A stretch of DNA of 64,000 bases from Micavibrio aeruginosavorus ARL-13 (GTDB taxonomy: Bacteria > Pseudomonadota > Alphaproteobacteria > Micavibrionales > Micavibrionaceae): the NCBI RefSeq assembly GCF_000226315.1, contig NC_016026.1, positions 1,860,001 through 1,924,000 on the forward strand, in the 5' to 3' direction. Made by a program: the position numbers and the translations under genes. Under the pieces are notes generated by a model. That model did not search any database. It saw only the letters and a list, made by a program, of their open reading frames with translations, and had not been told where the DNA came from. Each line of letters begins with the position of its first letter. The stretch's first letter is position 1. Positions 9,021 through 19,474 of the stretch are shown here, piece after piece.

Positions 9021-9275
9021 ATGACCACCCCGATCGACAAAAAAGCCCAGCGCGAAGTGCGCCTGAGCGATCGCATTCTGTATGCGCTGGAACTGGCGCT
9101 GGAGCAGGAAGATGTACAGGTCGCCGATATGCTGACCCGCGCGTTGGAAATGTCGATGACCCGCAACACGGGCGGCGGTGAATTCGTTGAACGCCGTGAT
9201 TACCCGGCCGAGATTGAAGAAGCCATGCGCAAACTGCATGCGCTGAAGGCCCGCAAGGGCGTCGCAGGACATTAA
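9021..9275 (+). CDS. Small conserved-looking protein of unknown function
   Basis: 84 residues from the ATG at 9021. An upstream in-frame ATG at 9009 exists, but GGAGTC between them gives 9021 a well-spaced ribosome-binding site. The protein is charged and predicted helical: LSDRILYALELALEQEDVQVADMLTRALEMSMTR, then a Gly-rich turn and FVERRDYPAEIEEAMRKLHALKARKG. It has no membrane segment or metal motif. It starts 30 bases after the second hydrolase and ends 3 bases before the convergent ligA, so it is probably part of the hydrolase operon. It resembles small hypothetical proteins of other alphaproteobacteria; no function can be given. Confidence 0.65.
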   Translation: MTTPIDKKAQREVRLSDRILYALELALEQEDVQVADMLTRALEMSMTRNTGGGEFVERRDYPAEIEEAMRKLHALKARKGVAGH

Positions 9276-9278
9276 GGT

Positions 9279-11431
<2,153 letters not shown>

Positions 11432-11445
11432 GGTTAGAGTTTTCA

Positions 11446-13119
11446 TTACCCCGCCTTCGCTTCCAGCAATCGATCCGCGGCCGCGCGGGCTTCGGTGGTG
11501 ATGGTGGCGCCGGACAACATGCGGGCAATTTCTTCGCGGCGTTCGGCCAACTCATCCAGCGGAATGATTTTCGTGGTCAAATCCGCTCCGCCCGACTTCA
11601 TCACGATCAAATGATGGTTGGCGCGCGCGGCCACCTGTGGCGAATGGGTGACGACCAGAATTTGTTTCTGCCCCGACAGGCGGGCCAAACGTTCACCCAC
11701 GGCATCCGCCGTCGATCCGCCAATCCCCGTATCCACCTCGTCAAAAATCAGCGTATGAGCGGCACCCGTATCGGCCATCACAACCTTCAGCGCCAGCATA
11801 AAGCGCGCCATTTCACCGCCCGATGCAATTTTATTCAACGGCCCCGGATCAGACCCCGGATTGGTGGCGACCAGAAACTGCACCCGGTCCATACCCGTCG
11901 GGCCCCAGAGTGTTTCATCATCCACCGCATCCACACGCGTAAAGAACCGCGCCTTGTCCAATTTCAACGGCGGCAATTCGGCGGCAACCAACGTATCCAT
12001 TTTCTTGGCGGCCTTAATACGGGCATCGGAAATTTTCTGGGCCGCAGCTTTATATTCTGCGCGCGCGCCTTCCACCGCCTTCATCAGGCCAGACAGAATA
12101 TCATCGGTCCGATCGGCCAGACGCAATTTATCGGTCATCTCGGTATGCAAACGCGGCAAATCATCCGGGCGGCACCCGAATTTACGCGCCGCCCCGCGCA
12201 GGGCATAAAGGCGATCTTCCGCCGCTTCCAACGACATGTCGCCATCGCTTAAAGATGACGTCATGGATTCAATATCGCGCACGGCATCCTGCAGCGCGCT
12301 GGCAGCATTATCCAACGCGGCCAGAACCGGATCAATGGAGGCCGGAGCCTTGTCCCCAATACGCGTGACCACACGGGCGGCGGCGGCAATCCGCATTTCC
12401 GCGCCGTCATCGGAACTGATGGCCTGCCACGCTTCGTCCAACGCGCTGAGTACGTGCGCCTTATGCTTCATGGTTTCACGGATAGTCAGGAGAGCATCTT
12501 CCTCCCCTTCTTCGGGATTCAGCTTGTCCAGCTCGGCAACGGCATGGCGTAAATATTCTTCTTCCGCACGGGCTTTTTCGGCTTCGACCTGTGCCGTCTT
12601 TAACGCCGCGCGGGCATCGGACCACGCATTCCATTGCCGGTTCAAGGCCCGCACATCGTTATGCAACCCGGCATAATCATCCAGCAAATCGCGGTGCGTT
12701 GTCGGGTCCAGCAGGCCGTGCGTATCAAACTGGCCATGGATTTCCACCAATTGGTCGCCCACCTGTTTCAACAGGCCAACACCCACGGGCTGGTCATTGA
12801 TAAAGGCCCGGCTGCGCCCATCGGCCCCCAGCACACGGCGCAGGATCAGCGTGTCATCGCCCGCAATGCCCTGTTCGTTCAACAGCGTTAAAACAGAATG
12901 TTTGGAATCAATGTGAAATTCGGCGGTGACGCTGGCTTGATCCTGCCCTTTTCGGACCAGACCGGAATCGCTGCGCGCGCCCAAGGCAAGACCGAGCGAG
13001 TCGAGAAGGATGGATTTCCCCGCCCCCGTTTCACCGGTCAGCGCGCAAAAGCCATGGTCAAACCCGACCGTCAGCTGGTCGATCAAAACAATATTGCGGA
13101 TGGTCAGCGTGACGAGCAT
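11446..13119 (-). CDS. recN: DNA repair protein RecN (SMC-like ATPase)
   Basis: 557 residues. The N-terminal ATPase lobe has the conserved LVTLTIRNIVLIDQL start and Walker A GETGAGKS at 29-36. The centre has long helical coiled-coil stretches (about 150-370). The C-terminal lobe has the signature IASGGEMARFMLALK, Walker B-type LIFDEVDTGIGGSTA and the QILVVTHSPQVAA switch. RecN acts at double-strand breaks before RecA-mediated recombination. It starts 18 bases after the bamD stop, so the two genes are probably co-transcribed, as is common in alphaproteobacteria. Confidence 0.96.
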   Translation of the reverse strand: MLVTLTIRNIVLIDQLTVGFDHGFCALTGETGAGKSILLDSLGLALGARSDSGLVRKGQDQASVTAEFHIDSKHSVLTLLNEQGIAGDDTLILRRVLGADGRSRAFINDQPVGVGLLKQVGDQLVEIHGQFDTHGLLDPTTHRDLLDDYAGLHNDVRALNRQWNAWSDARAALKTAQVEAEKARAEEEYLRHAVAELDKLNPEEGEEDALLTIRETMKHKAHVLSALDEAWQAISSDDGAEMRIAAAARVVTRIGDKAPASIDPVLAALDNAASALQDAVRDIESMTSSLSDGDMSLEAAEDRLYALRGAARKFGCRPDDLPRLHTEMTDKLRLADRTDDILSGLMKAVEGARAEYKAAAQKISDARIKAAKKMDTLVAAELPPLKLDKARFFTRVDAVDDETLWGPTGMDRVQFLVATNPGSDPGPLNKIASGGEMARFMLALKVVMADTGAAHTLIFDEVDTGIGGSTADAVGERLARLSGQKQILVVTHSPQVAARANHHLIVMKSGGADLTTKIIPLDELAERREEIARMLSGATITTEARAAADRLLEAKAG

Positions 13120-13137
13120 TCACCAACCCCAGATGCA

Positions 13138-13974
13138 TCAGTTCGGTTTAAACAGGGAATCGACCGTACGATCAACGAAGCCGCGTTCGTCCATAATCTT
13201 CTGACGCATCGCGGGGTCAAGCAATTCATACGTATCTTCATACCACGAGCTGCCCGGATAGTTGTAGCCGAGAACAGCCGCCACGCGCGTGGCCTCATCC
13301 GTCAGGCCCAGCGTGATATAGGCCTCGACCAGACGGTGCAGCGCCTCGGGCACGTGGGTGGTGGTTTGGTAATCCCGTACGACAACACGGAAACGATTGA
13401 TGGAGGCGTTGATTTCGCCGCGGGTCAGGTAATAACGCCCGATTTCCATTTCCTTGCCAGCCAAGTGATCCAGCGTCAGATCGCGTTTCAGGATGGCATC
13501 ACGTGTGTAACGGCTGTCCGGGAAACGGCGGATCAACGTGTCAAAGGCCTTCAATGCCTCATCCGTCATATACTGGTCGCGGGCCACGTCACTGATTTGT
13601 TCATAGAAGCACAGGGATTTGAGATACAAGGCGTAATCAATGTCCTTGTGCCCCGGGTGCAGTTCAACGAACCGGTCCAGCGACAGGATGGCTTCGTCAT
13701 ACCGCATGCTTTCATACTGGGCATAAGCCGCCATCAATTCCGCGCGCACGGCCCATTCGGAATACGGGTGCTGGCGCTCAACTTCCTGGAACAGGCGGGT
13801 GGCTTCGCGGTAATTCTTGGCATCCATCGCGGCGGCGGCATTGGTGTACAATGTTTCCACCGGCGTATCGACTTCGGTCTTTGTGTCTTCCTTGTTGCCC
13901 GTGCTGGAGCACGCAGCCGTAGCCAGCAAAACCGGCACGCACAGGATGGGGAGAATTTTATTCAAACGCTTCAT
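13138..13974 (-). CDS. bamD: Outer-membrane assembly lipoprotein BamD
   Basis: 278 residues from the ATG at 13974; upstream residues of the open frame lack coding character. The signal peptide ends in a lipobox, LLATAAC, with the lipidated Cys at 22. The mature part is a set of TPR-like helical repeats (ETLYTNAAAAMDAKNYREATRLFQEVERQHPYSEWAVRAE and DTLIRRFPDSRYTRDA). These match the BamD/ComL family in length and pattern. It anchors to the inner leaflet of the outer membrane and works with BamA to insert beta-barrel proteins. Confidence 0.95.
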   Translation of the reverse strand: MKRLNKILPILCVPVLLATAACSSTGNKEDTKTEVDTPVETLYTNAAAAMDAKNYREATRLFQEVERQHPYSEWAVRAELMAAYAQYESMRYDEAILSLDRFVELHPGHKDIDYALYLKSLCFYEQISDVARDQYMTDEALKAFDTLIRRFPDSRYTRDAILKRDLTLDHLAGKEMEIGRYYLTRGEINASINRFRVVVRDYQTTTHVPEALHRLVEAYITLGLTDEATRVAAVLGYNYPGSSWYEDTYELLDPAMRQKIMDERGFVDRTVDSLFKPN

Positions 13975-14083
13975 GACACACCCGGTCAAAATCAACGGAA
14001 ATCCATTGAAATTCATAGCCCGAAGCCCCCCGGATTGAAAGGGGGGACGGGGCAGAAAAGCCCCCTTGTCAACAGGTTGATTT

Positions 14084-15097
14084 TCAATAAAACCGGGTCC
14101 GGGTCCGATGCGGCGGGGTGGCCATATAACGCGGGTCTTCAACCGAACGGTGCCACAGCACATGGTCAATATCCATGACCCGCACGCCCTTGATGGCGCA
14201 AATGCGCTCCACCGCCTCAACGGCGCAGGCGCGCAGTTCGATTTCTTCGTCACTGCCCGCGGGGATAAACACCCCGGCGGCAATCCGGGCGGCCAGATCG
14301 TCGGACAGCGTCAACACCCCGTCGGTCACCAGCACATGGGGCACGGCATTGTCGGCAAACAGGGTCAGACGGTCCATATCCCCGAACAAGGGGCGGCCAT
14401 GGCGGACGAAGGCCAGATGCAAATCCGCCGCCGCGATCTGGGCCCGTTTATACAGCGGGATGGCCCGGCCATGATAATTGTGAACATCCTGGAACCCCGG
14501 CAATTCGACCAGACGGCACACCAGCCGCGCCGCGTGCCCATCGGCATCCTGCACCAGTTTCAGGAACGATCCATCAAAATGATCGCGGACAAAGGTCCCC
14601 AGTTCGTTCAGGGCGGCGGCGAACAACACCGCCACCTCCGTCCCTACCGTGCGATGGGGCAGACCGAACATGCGGTGACAATCCAAAACACTTAAATTCG
14701 CCATGGTGGCCGCATCCATCGGCCCCTGACTGTCAAAATGGTATTTCAACGCGGTGGACACGGTGTAGTAAATGGAATGGTCGCGCAGACGCCACCCCTC
14801 CTCTACCAATGCCGCTTCATACCCCGATCCAAAATTGATTGCCTCCAGCGCCATGATATAGGCGGCCAGAGATTCCAGATCGTTGCTGTCGTAATGGTAA
14901 TCGAGATCGAGAACATTATTCGGCGCGCGCGGCGATAATGTTTGCGCATAATCCCGCAAGACCCAGTCATTGATCGTCACATGTTGCGCATGATCGGCAA
15001 CGAAGCGGCAGCCTTCACGCACACGGCCAAAAACATCGCAAGGCACGCCCGCATTATTCAATACGCTCTGGTTCGTTTTTTTTCGAAAGGGCCACAT
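14084..15097 (-). CDS. Probable queuosine salvage protein (Q_salvage/DUF2419, Qng1-like)
   Basis: 337 residues from the ATG at 15097; an upstream ATG at 15157 would add 20 residues, and neither has a clear ribosome-binding site. Several stretches match my knowledge of the queuosine 5'-phosphate N-glycosylase family: an acidic and aromatic DLDYHYDSNDLESLAAYIMAL, the hallmark AINFGSGY (87-94), LTLFADNAVPHVLVTDGVL, AAGVFIPAGSDEEIELRA and a C-terminal DIDHVLWHRS. Members release queuine from salvaged queuosine monophosphate for tRNA modification. The gene sits between lpxC and bamD, a locus with no obvious link to tRNA. Confidence is moderate because the call rests on remembered motifs. Confidence 0.68.
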   Translation of the reverse strand: MWPFRKKTNQSVLNNAGVPCDVFGRVREGCRFVADHAQHVTINDWVLRDYAQTLSPRAPNNVLDLDYHYDSNDLESLAAYIMALEAINFGSGYEAALVEEGWRLRDHSIYYTVSTALKYHFDSQGPMDAATMANLSVLDCHRMFGLPHRTVGTEVAVLFAAALNELGTFVRDHFDGSFLKLVQDADGHAARLVCRLVELPGFQDVHNYHGRAIPLYKRAQIAAADLHLAFVRHGRPLFGDMDRLTLFADNAVPHVLVTDGVLTLSDDLAARIAAGVFIPAGSDEEIELRACAVEAVERICAIKGVRVMDIDHVLWHRSVEDPRYMATPPHRTRTRFY

Positions 15098-15260
15098 AGA
15101 GGTTCTACTTCGTATCGTATTGACGAAAACGCGATAAAAAACACGCCCCAAGCCCATCGTCAAGAGAGTCTTGAAGTACGTCGCATAACATCTTGTTTTT
15201 CATGGAAATCAAAGCCCGGCGCGATTGCGAAACGATCCGCACCGGAACATGTTTTTAGGA

Positions 15261-16196
15261 TCAGGCAATCGCCACGGAACCAACACGCGCATCATCCGGA
15301 ACGGCGGACAACACACCATCATTCATCGCATCATATTCGACGAACAAATCGACCGGAACCCAGGCCCCCGGCGTGGAAAACAGAACGTGCAGGATCTGAT
15401 TGTTCAGGGCATGACCAGCCTTGAACCCGTCATATTCCCCGATGATCGGGCCACCGGCCAGATACAAATCACCGATCGCGTCCAACAATTTGTGACGGAT
15501 GAATTCATCCGCAAACCGCAGGCCGCCATCATTCATAACGCCCGCGTCATTCAACACGATTGCGTTATCCAGCGAACCGCCGCGTGCCAAACCTGCTGCG
15601 CGCAGGGCCTCGACTTCCTGTACGAAGCCAAAGGTGCGGGCATCGGCAATATCGTGACGGAAATTGCCGTTGACCAGACGCGTTTGGTACGTCTGGTGCC
15701 CGATGGACGGGTGGTTAAAATCAATGGCGCCGCCGAACACGGCCCCGTTGGACGGGCGCAGACGCACGACCTTGTCGCCGTCACGCACTTCGACTTCTTT
15801 CAATACGCGGATGGCGCGGCGCGGGGCTTCCTGCGCCTTCGTTCCGACGGAGTCGATCAAGGCCACGAACGGTGCGGACGAACCATCCATCACCGGAATT
15901 TCCGGGCCGTTCAGTTCGATCAGCGCGTTATCCACGCCGCAACCACGCAAAGCAGCCATCAAATGTTCGATTGTTCCAACGCTGGCGCCGTTTTTATTGG
16001 CGACCACCGTGCACATGCGCGTATCGACCACATGATCCCAGCGGGCGGGAATGCGGTTATCACCGTTCGTCACATCGGTCCGAACAAACACAATGCCATG
16101 ATCCGCCCCAGCCGGGTTGATCACCATGGTGACATCGGCCCCGGAATGAAGGCCCACACCAACGCATTGTACGGATGATTTCAAAGTCTGTTGCAT
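15261..16196 (-). CDS. lpxC: UDP-3-O-acyl-N-acetylglucosamine deacetylase
   Basis: 311 residues from the ATG at 16196; the open frame upstream is not family-like. LpxC catalyses the committed step of lipid A synthesis. The zinc ligands are visible: His78 in TIEHLMAAL, and His235 and Asp239 in HKLLDAIGDLYLAG. The catalytic His262 is in GFKAGHALNNQ. Spacing matches the E. coli enzyme (79, 238, 242, 265). It starts a leftward series after the ftsZ terminator, so it needs its own promoter; TATATAG around 16256-16262 on its strand is a possible -10. Confidence 0.97.
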   Translation of the reverse strand: MQQTLKSSVQCVGVGLHSGADVTMVINPAGADHGIVFVRTDVTNGDNRIPARWDHVVDTRMCTVVANKNGASVGTIEHLMAALRGCGVDNALIELNGPEIPVMDGSSAPFVALIDSVGTKAQEAPRRAIRVLKEVEVRDGDKVVRLRPSNGAVFGGAIDFNHPSIGHQTYQTRLVNGNFRHDIADARTFGFVQEVEALRAAGLARGGSLDNAIVLNDAGVMNDGGLRFADEFIRHKLLDAIGDLYLAGGPIIGEYDGFKAGHALNNQILHVLFSTPGAWVPVDLFVEYDAMNDGVLSAVPDDARVGSVAIA

Positions 16197-16359
16197 ACGC
16201 GTATTACACCACCGGAAGGCCCGGCCCATTGGAAAGAGAGATCTCGTAAAGTGACTATATAAGACTCTGATTTTCCAAAACAAATCACGCTTTATTGCGG
16301 TTTGTTACAAACGCTAACGCATTGATTTTAATAGACCAAACCCCAACCACCCTCCCAAC

Positions 16360-16391
16360 AAAAAAAGAGGGGGTTGGATAAACCAACCCCC
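16360..16391 (-). terminator. Rho-independent terminator after ftsZ
   Basis: On the minus strand CCAACCCCC pairs GGGGGTTGG (16383-16391 with 16369-16377) around a 5-base loop, followed by a T run at 16360-16366. It ends the dcw transcript 40 bases past the ftsZ stop. Confidence 0.88.
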
Positions 16392-16429
16392 TTGGAAGGA
16401 GAGGCCAACGCCCCTGATGAAATCAGGGA

Positions 16430-18286
16430 TTAATTGGCCTGGCGACGTAAGAAAGCCGGAATATCCAGGTCTTCATCATTTTGCAGACCCGGCTTGGTGG
16501 CTACTGGCGCATCGATGGCCAGTGCCTGCTGAACCGGAGCATGGTGCCCGGCGCGCAGACCACCCGCATTGGTGTGGTTTTCGCCAGCATGCGGAGCGGC
16601 TTGTTCACGAACATCCAGCACGTCCTCTTCTTCGTGGCGGCGTGTAAACCGCTCGAAAATGGACGGGGTGCGTTTTTTCGGCTGGGCCGCCTGTTGCGTT
16701 GCCACGGATGGCGGACGCAGGGTCAGACCAGAGGGTTGTACCGGAGCTTCGACCGTGCGGTGCATCGGTGCGGGAGCGCCATAGGACACAACATCCGGCT
16801 GGCGTTCCGGTTCAACGGCACGCGGCGGGATAAAGGATTCACCGTAACGGCTGCCGCGCATCGAGTCTTGCGTTGGGCGGGTTACCGGTTGCGGTGCGGC
16901 TTGCTGCTCATACTGATGATAGTACGATTGCTGAGCCTGAACGGTTTCCTGGACCTGAACCTGCACTTGGGCTTGTTCCTGCACATAGGCCCGAACCGGA
17001 GCCACTTCAACGGCCTGCTGTTCAAACATGTCCATTTCAACGGATTGGTCCATCTTGCGCGCAGCGGAACCAACCATTGAACCGGAAACAGCCGACGTTG
17101 CCGCCGTGCGAACCGGAGCCGATACAGCGGAATGCGTCGTCGTTGGGCGAACCGGCGCGGACGTTTGTGCCGGAGCCGTTACCTTTGCAGCCGGAGCCAC
17201 AACAGCATCAGCCGGACGCGCGGTGCGATCAACGCGGCGTTCCGCCTGTTGTGCGCTGGTCAGCGCGTTCAGAACCGTGTTGGTTACGTTTTTTGGGCCA
17301 CGTGATTTGGCAACAGCCTCAACATCGATACCCGTTGCGAAAACGGATACGCGCATCACGCCATCCAATGTGCCATCGAACGTCGAACCGAAGATGATAT
17401 TGGCATTCGGGTCAACTTCGTCACGGATGCGGTTACAGGCCTCGTCCACTTCGAACAGGGTCATGTCGTAACCGCCGGTCACGTTGATGATCACGCCATG
17501 GGCGCCCTTCATCGATACGTCGTCCAGCAACGGGTTGTTGATGGCGGCTTCGGCGGCCTCAACGGCACGGCGTTCGCCAGTGGCTTCGCCCGTCCCCATC
17601 ATCGCCTTGCCCATTTCCATCATCGCGGTGCGGATGTCGGCAAAGTCCAGGTTGATCATACCCGGCATAACCATCAGATCGGTCACACCGCGTACGCCGG
17701 ATTGCAAAACGCCGTCCGCCATTTTGAAGGCATCGGCAAAGGTGGTTTTTTCGTTCGCAACGCGGAACAGATTCTGGTTCGGAATGACGATCAGCGTGTC
17801 GACATAGTCTTGCATCTCAGCAATACCAGCCTCGGCCATCTTCATGCGCAGGGCGCCTTCGAAATGGAACGGCTTGGTCACAACACCGATGGTCAGAATG
17901 CCCTTGTCGCGGCACGCCTTCGCGATAACGGGTGCAGCGCCCGTTCCCGTACCACCGCCCATACCGGCCGTGATGAAGGCCATGTTCGCGCCATCCAGGA
18001 AGCGCAGAACATCATCCAGAGATTCTTCAGCCGCAGCGCCACCGACTTCCGGTCGCGCACCCGCGCCCAGACCGCCGGTTACGGCCATACCCAACTGAAC
18101 CTTGTTTTCACACAGGGAACCATCGAGCGCTTGCGCATCGGTATTGCAGACCACGAACTCCACACCCTCCAGGCCGGAGGTGATCATATTATTGACGGCA
18201 TTGCCGCCCGCGCCGCCGACACCGACGACCGTAATTTTCGGAGACAATTTCTTAACCTCTTTGTGCTGCATTCTTACATTGATCAT
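16430..18286 (-). CDS. ftsZ: Cell division GTPase FtsZ
   Basis: 618 residues with a strong GGAGGTCC ribosome-binding site 9 bases before the ATG. The tubulin-like GTPase core covers about 15-335, with [14 protein letters not shown] and the tubulin signature GGGTGTG at 110-116. A long Gln/Ala/Val-rich disordered linker follows (about 345-600; [17 protein letters not shown]). The conserved C-terminal peptide [11 protein letters not shown] ends the protein and would bind FtsA and other anchors. The linker makes it longer than most FtsZ proteins but is typical in kind for alphaproteobacteria. It polymerises into the Z ring at mid-cell. The upstream region carries nine GANTC sites and a DnaA box. 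Confidence 0.98.
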   Translation of the reverse strand: MINVRMQHKEVKKLSPKITVVGVGGAGGNAVNNMITSGLEGVEFVVCNTDAQALDGSLCENKVQLGMAVTGGLGAGARPEVGGAAAEESLDDVLRFLDGANMAFITAGMGGGTGTGAAPVIAKACRDKGILTIGVVTKPFHFEGALRMKMAEAGIAEMQDYVDTLIVIPNQNLFRVANEKTTFADAFKMADGVLQSGVRGVTDLMVMPGMINLDFADIRTAMMEMGKAMMGTGEATGERRAVEAAEAAINNPLLDDVSMKGAHGVIINVTGGYDMTLFEVDEACNRIRDEVDPNANIIFGSTFDGTLDGVMRVSVFATGIDVEAVAKSRGPKNVTNTVLNALTSAQQAERRVDRTARPADAVVAPAAKVTAPAQTSAPVRPTTTHSAVSAPVRTAATSAVSGSMVGSAARKMDQSVEMDMFEQQAVEVAPVRAYVQEQAQVQVQVQETVQAQQSYYHQYEQQAAPQPVTRPTQDSMRGSRYGESFIPPRAVEPERQPDVVSYGAPAPMHRTVEAPVQPSGLTLRPPSVATQQAAQPKKRTPSIFERFTRRHEEEDVLDVREQAAPHAGENHTNAGGLRAGHHAPVQQALAIDAPVATKPGLQNDEDLDIPAFLRRQAN

Positions 18287-18642
18287 TTGGAAAGGACCTC
18301 CGTGGACGCGGTGGAGTTGACTACTCGTGATTCTATGGGGGATGATTCGCCTTTAAAAGAGCCTTCGCGCCACAGAAGCGCGGAAAAGCCCAGAAATACG
18401 CGCCATTTCCCCCGTTTAATTTATTGTTTTTCAGATGAGGACGAACCGCTAAGTGATTCATCCGACTCAAGACTTTCCCAGTGTGGCAAACCCACCTTGA
18501 TTCGGAAAGAGTCACACAACGTTTTCCTGTGGATAAATATTGATTCTGTGCATGGATTCAATACGATTCGTCCACAGGCATCAGGGGATGAAGGACGGGA
18601 TAACCATGGGGATGATCAGGAAACGCCGACAGCACAGGTGTT
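18287..18642 (-). promoter_or_regulatory. ftsZ upstream region with nine GANTC sites and a DnaA box
   Basis: This 356-bp gene-free stretch lies upstream of ftsZ. GANTC motifs (the CcrM methylation site) start at 18329, 18344, 18455, 18464, 18499, 18509, 18542, 18555 and 18565: nine in 241 bp, where about one is expected. Several pairs are spaced 9-10 bp. A consensus DnaA box, TTATCCACA on the minus strand, is at 18528-18536. In Caulobacter, ftsZ transcription is controlled by DnaA, CtrA, GcrA and CcrM methylation. No TTAA-N7-TTAA CtrA site was found here. The promoter itself is not pinned down. Confidence 0.7.
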
Positions 18643-19431
18643 TTAGGGCGCAATCCCGTACAACGTGGCCCAAAATTCGGCGCGCGGATTGCGGTGATGG
18701 CGTTCAAATTCACGACGCCGCTGGGCCGCATCCGCATCGATGAAAATTTCCGGGTCAAAGGTCACAACCTGTCCCGTTGGTAGAATGCCGACATTCTGGG
18801 GTTCGGAATCATAATCAAACCAGTCGCGCGGATAGGCTTTGTTCGTCCCCCACGACAGATCCAGAATGGCATTGGTATAGGCACGATCACCCCTCGCACC
18901 CACACGTTCGGGCAAGCGCGTCAGCGGCACCACCTCGGGCAGCATTTCAATGCGCACCTGATCAAAATCATCCAACATATTCTGGTTACTGACAAAAGCC
19001 TGCAACACAGTTGGATGAACGGGGCGCAGTTGGCGGCAATTATGATCAGCCTCAACCCGAACAACGCGCATTTCACCGCTGGCCCCATGCCGCGCACGAA
19101 ACGCCACGGCGCGCCCACCATTCCCCAGATAGGATAAATCGGTATAGCCCTGATCGGCGACAAAGTCGGCCATGCGTTTTTGCACAGCATCGGGCATTGG
19201 ACCCCACGCCCGCATCGCCAAATTCCCACCTAGATTACAATAGGCAGGCGCCAATTGATTCAAAGCATTAAATGCATCGCTTAACGTGGCATAGCGGGTT
19301 GCGGGAACATCGTTCGTGGGTTGCCAGATCGCATCGTGATTGACCATGCCATCCGCATGATAGCTGGCACGCGCCTGTGCGCGCAGCCATTCGATCCGCC
19401 CACTCCATGTCCGTATATTGGGTTTTGCCAT
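18643..19431 (-). CDS. Unknown protein with kinase-like motifs between ftsA and ftsZ
   Basis: 262 residues from the ATG at 19431; the open frame reaches 19566, overlapping ftsA, but that extension is not coding-like. No signal peptide or membrane helix. The centre reads YLGNGGRAVAFRARHGASGE then RVVRVEAD, resembling the glycine-rich loop and beta-3 Lys strand of protein-kinase folds, though the Lys would be Arg or Val. Later, DSEPQNVGILPTGQVVTFDPE resembles the catalytic-loop Asn and the Asp of the metal-binding motif in kinase-like phosphotransferases. No canonical HRD or DFG is present, so it may be an atypical kinase or a pseudokinase. It starts 43 bases after the ftsA stop and may be co-transcribed with ftsA. 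Function unknown. Confidence 0.7.
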   Translation of the reverse strand: MAKPNIRTWSGRIEWLRAQARASYHADGMVNHDAIWQPTNDVPATRYATLSDAFNALNQLAPAYCNLGGNLAMRAWGPMPDAVQKRMADFVADQGYTDLSYLGNGGRAVAFRARHGASGEMRVVRVEADHNCRQLRPVHPTVLQAFVSNQNMLDDFDQVRIEMLPEVVPLTRLPERVGARGDRAYTNAILDLSWGTNKAYPRDWFDYDSEPQNVGILPTGQVVTFDPEIFIDADAAQRRREFERHHRNPRAEFWATLYGIAP

Positions 19432-19474
19432 AGGGGTGGTTATAGCGGGTTTATCCCACCCCAACCACCGGATT

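Noticed and set aside
12898-14178. Antisense frame spanning recN and bamD
   Set aside because: It crosses two real genes on the opposite strand and looks like a codon shadow.
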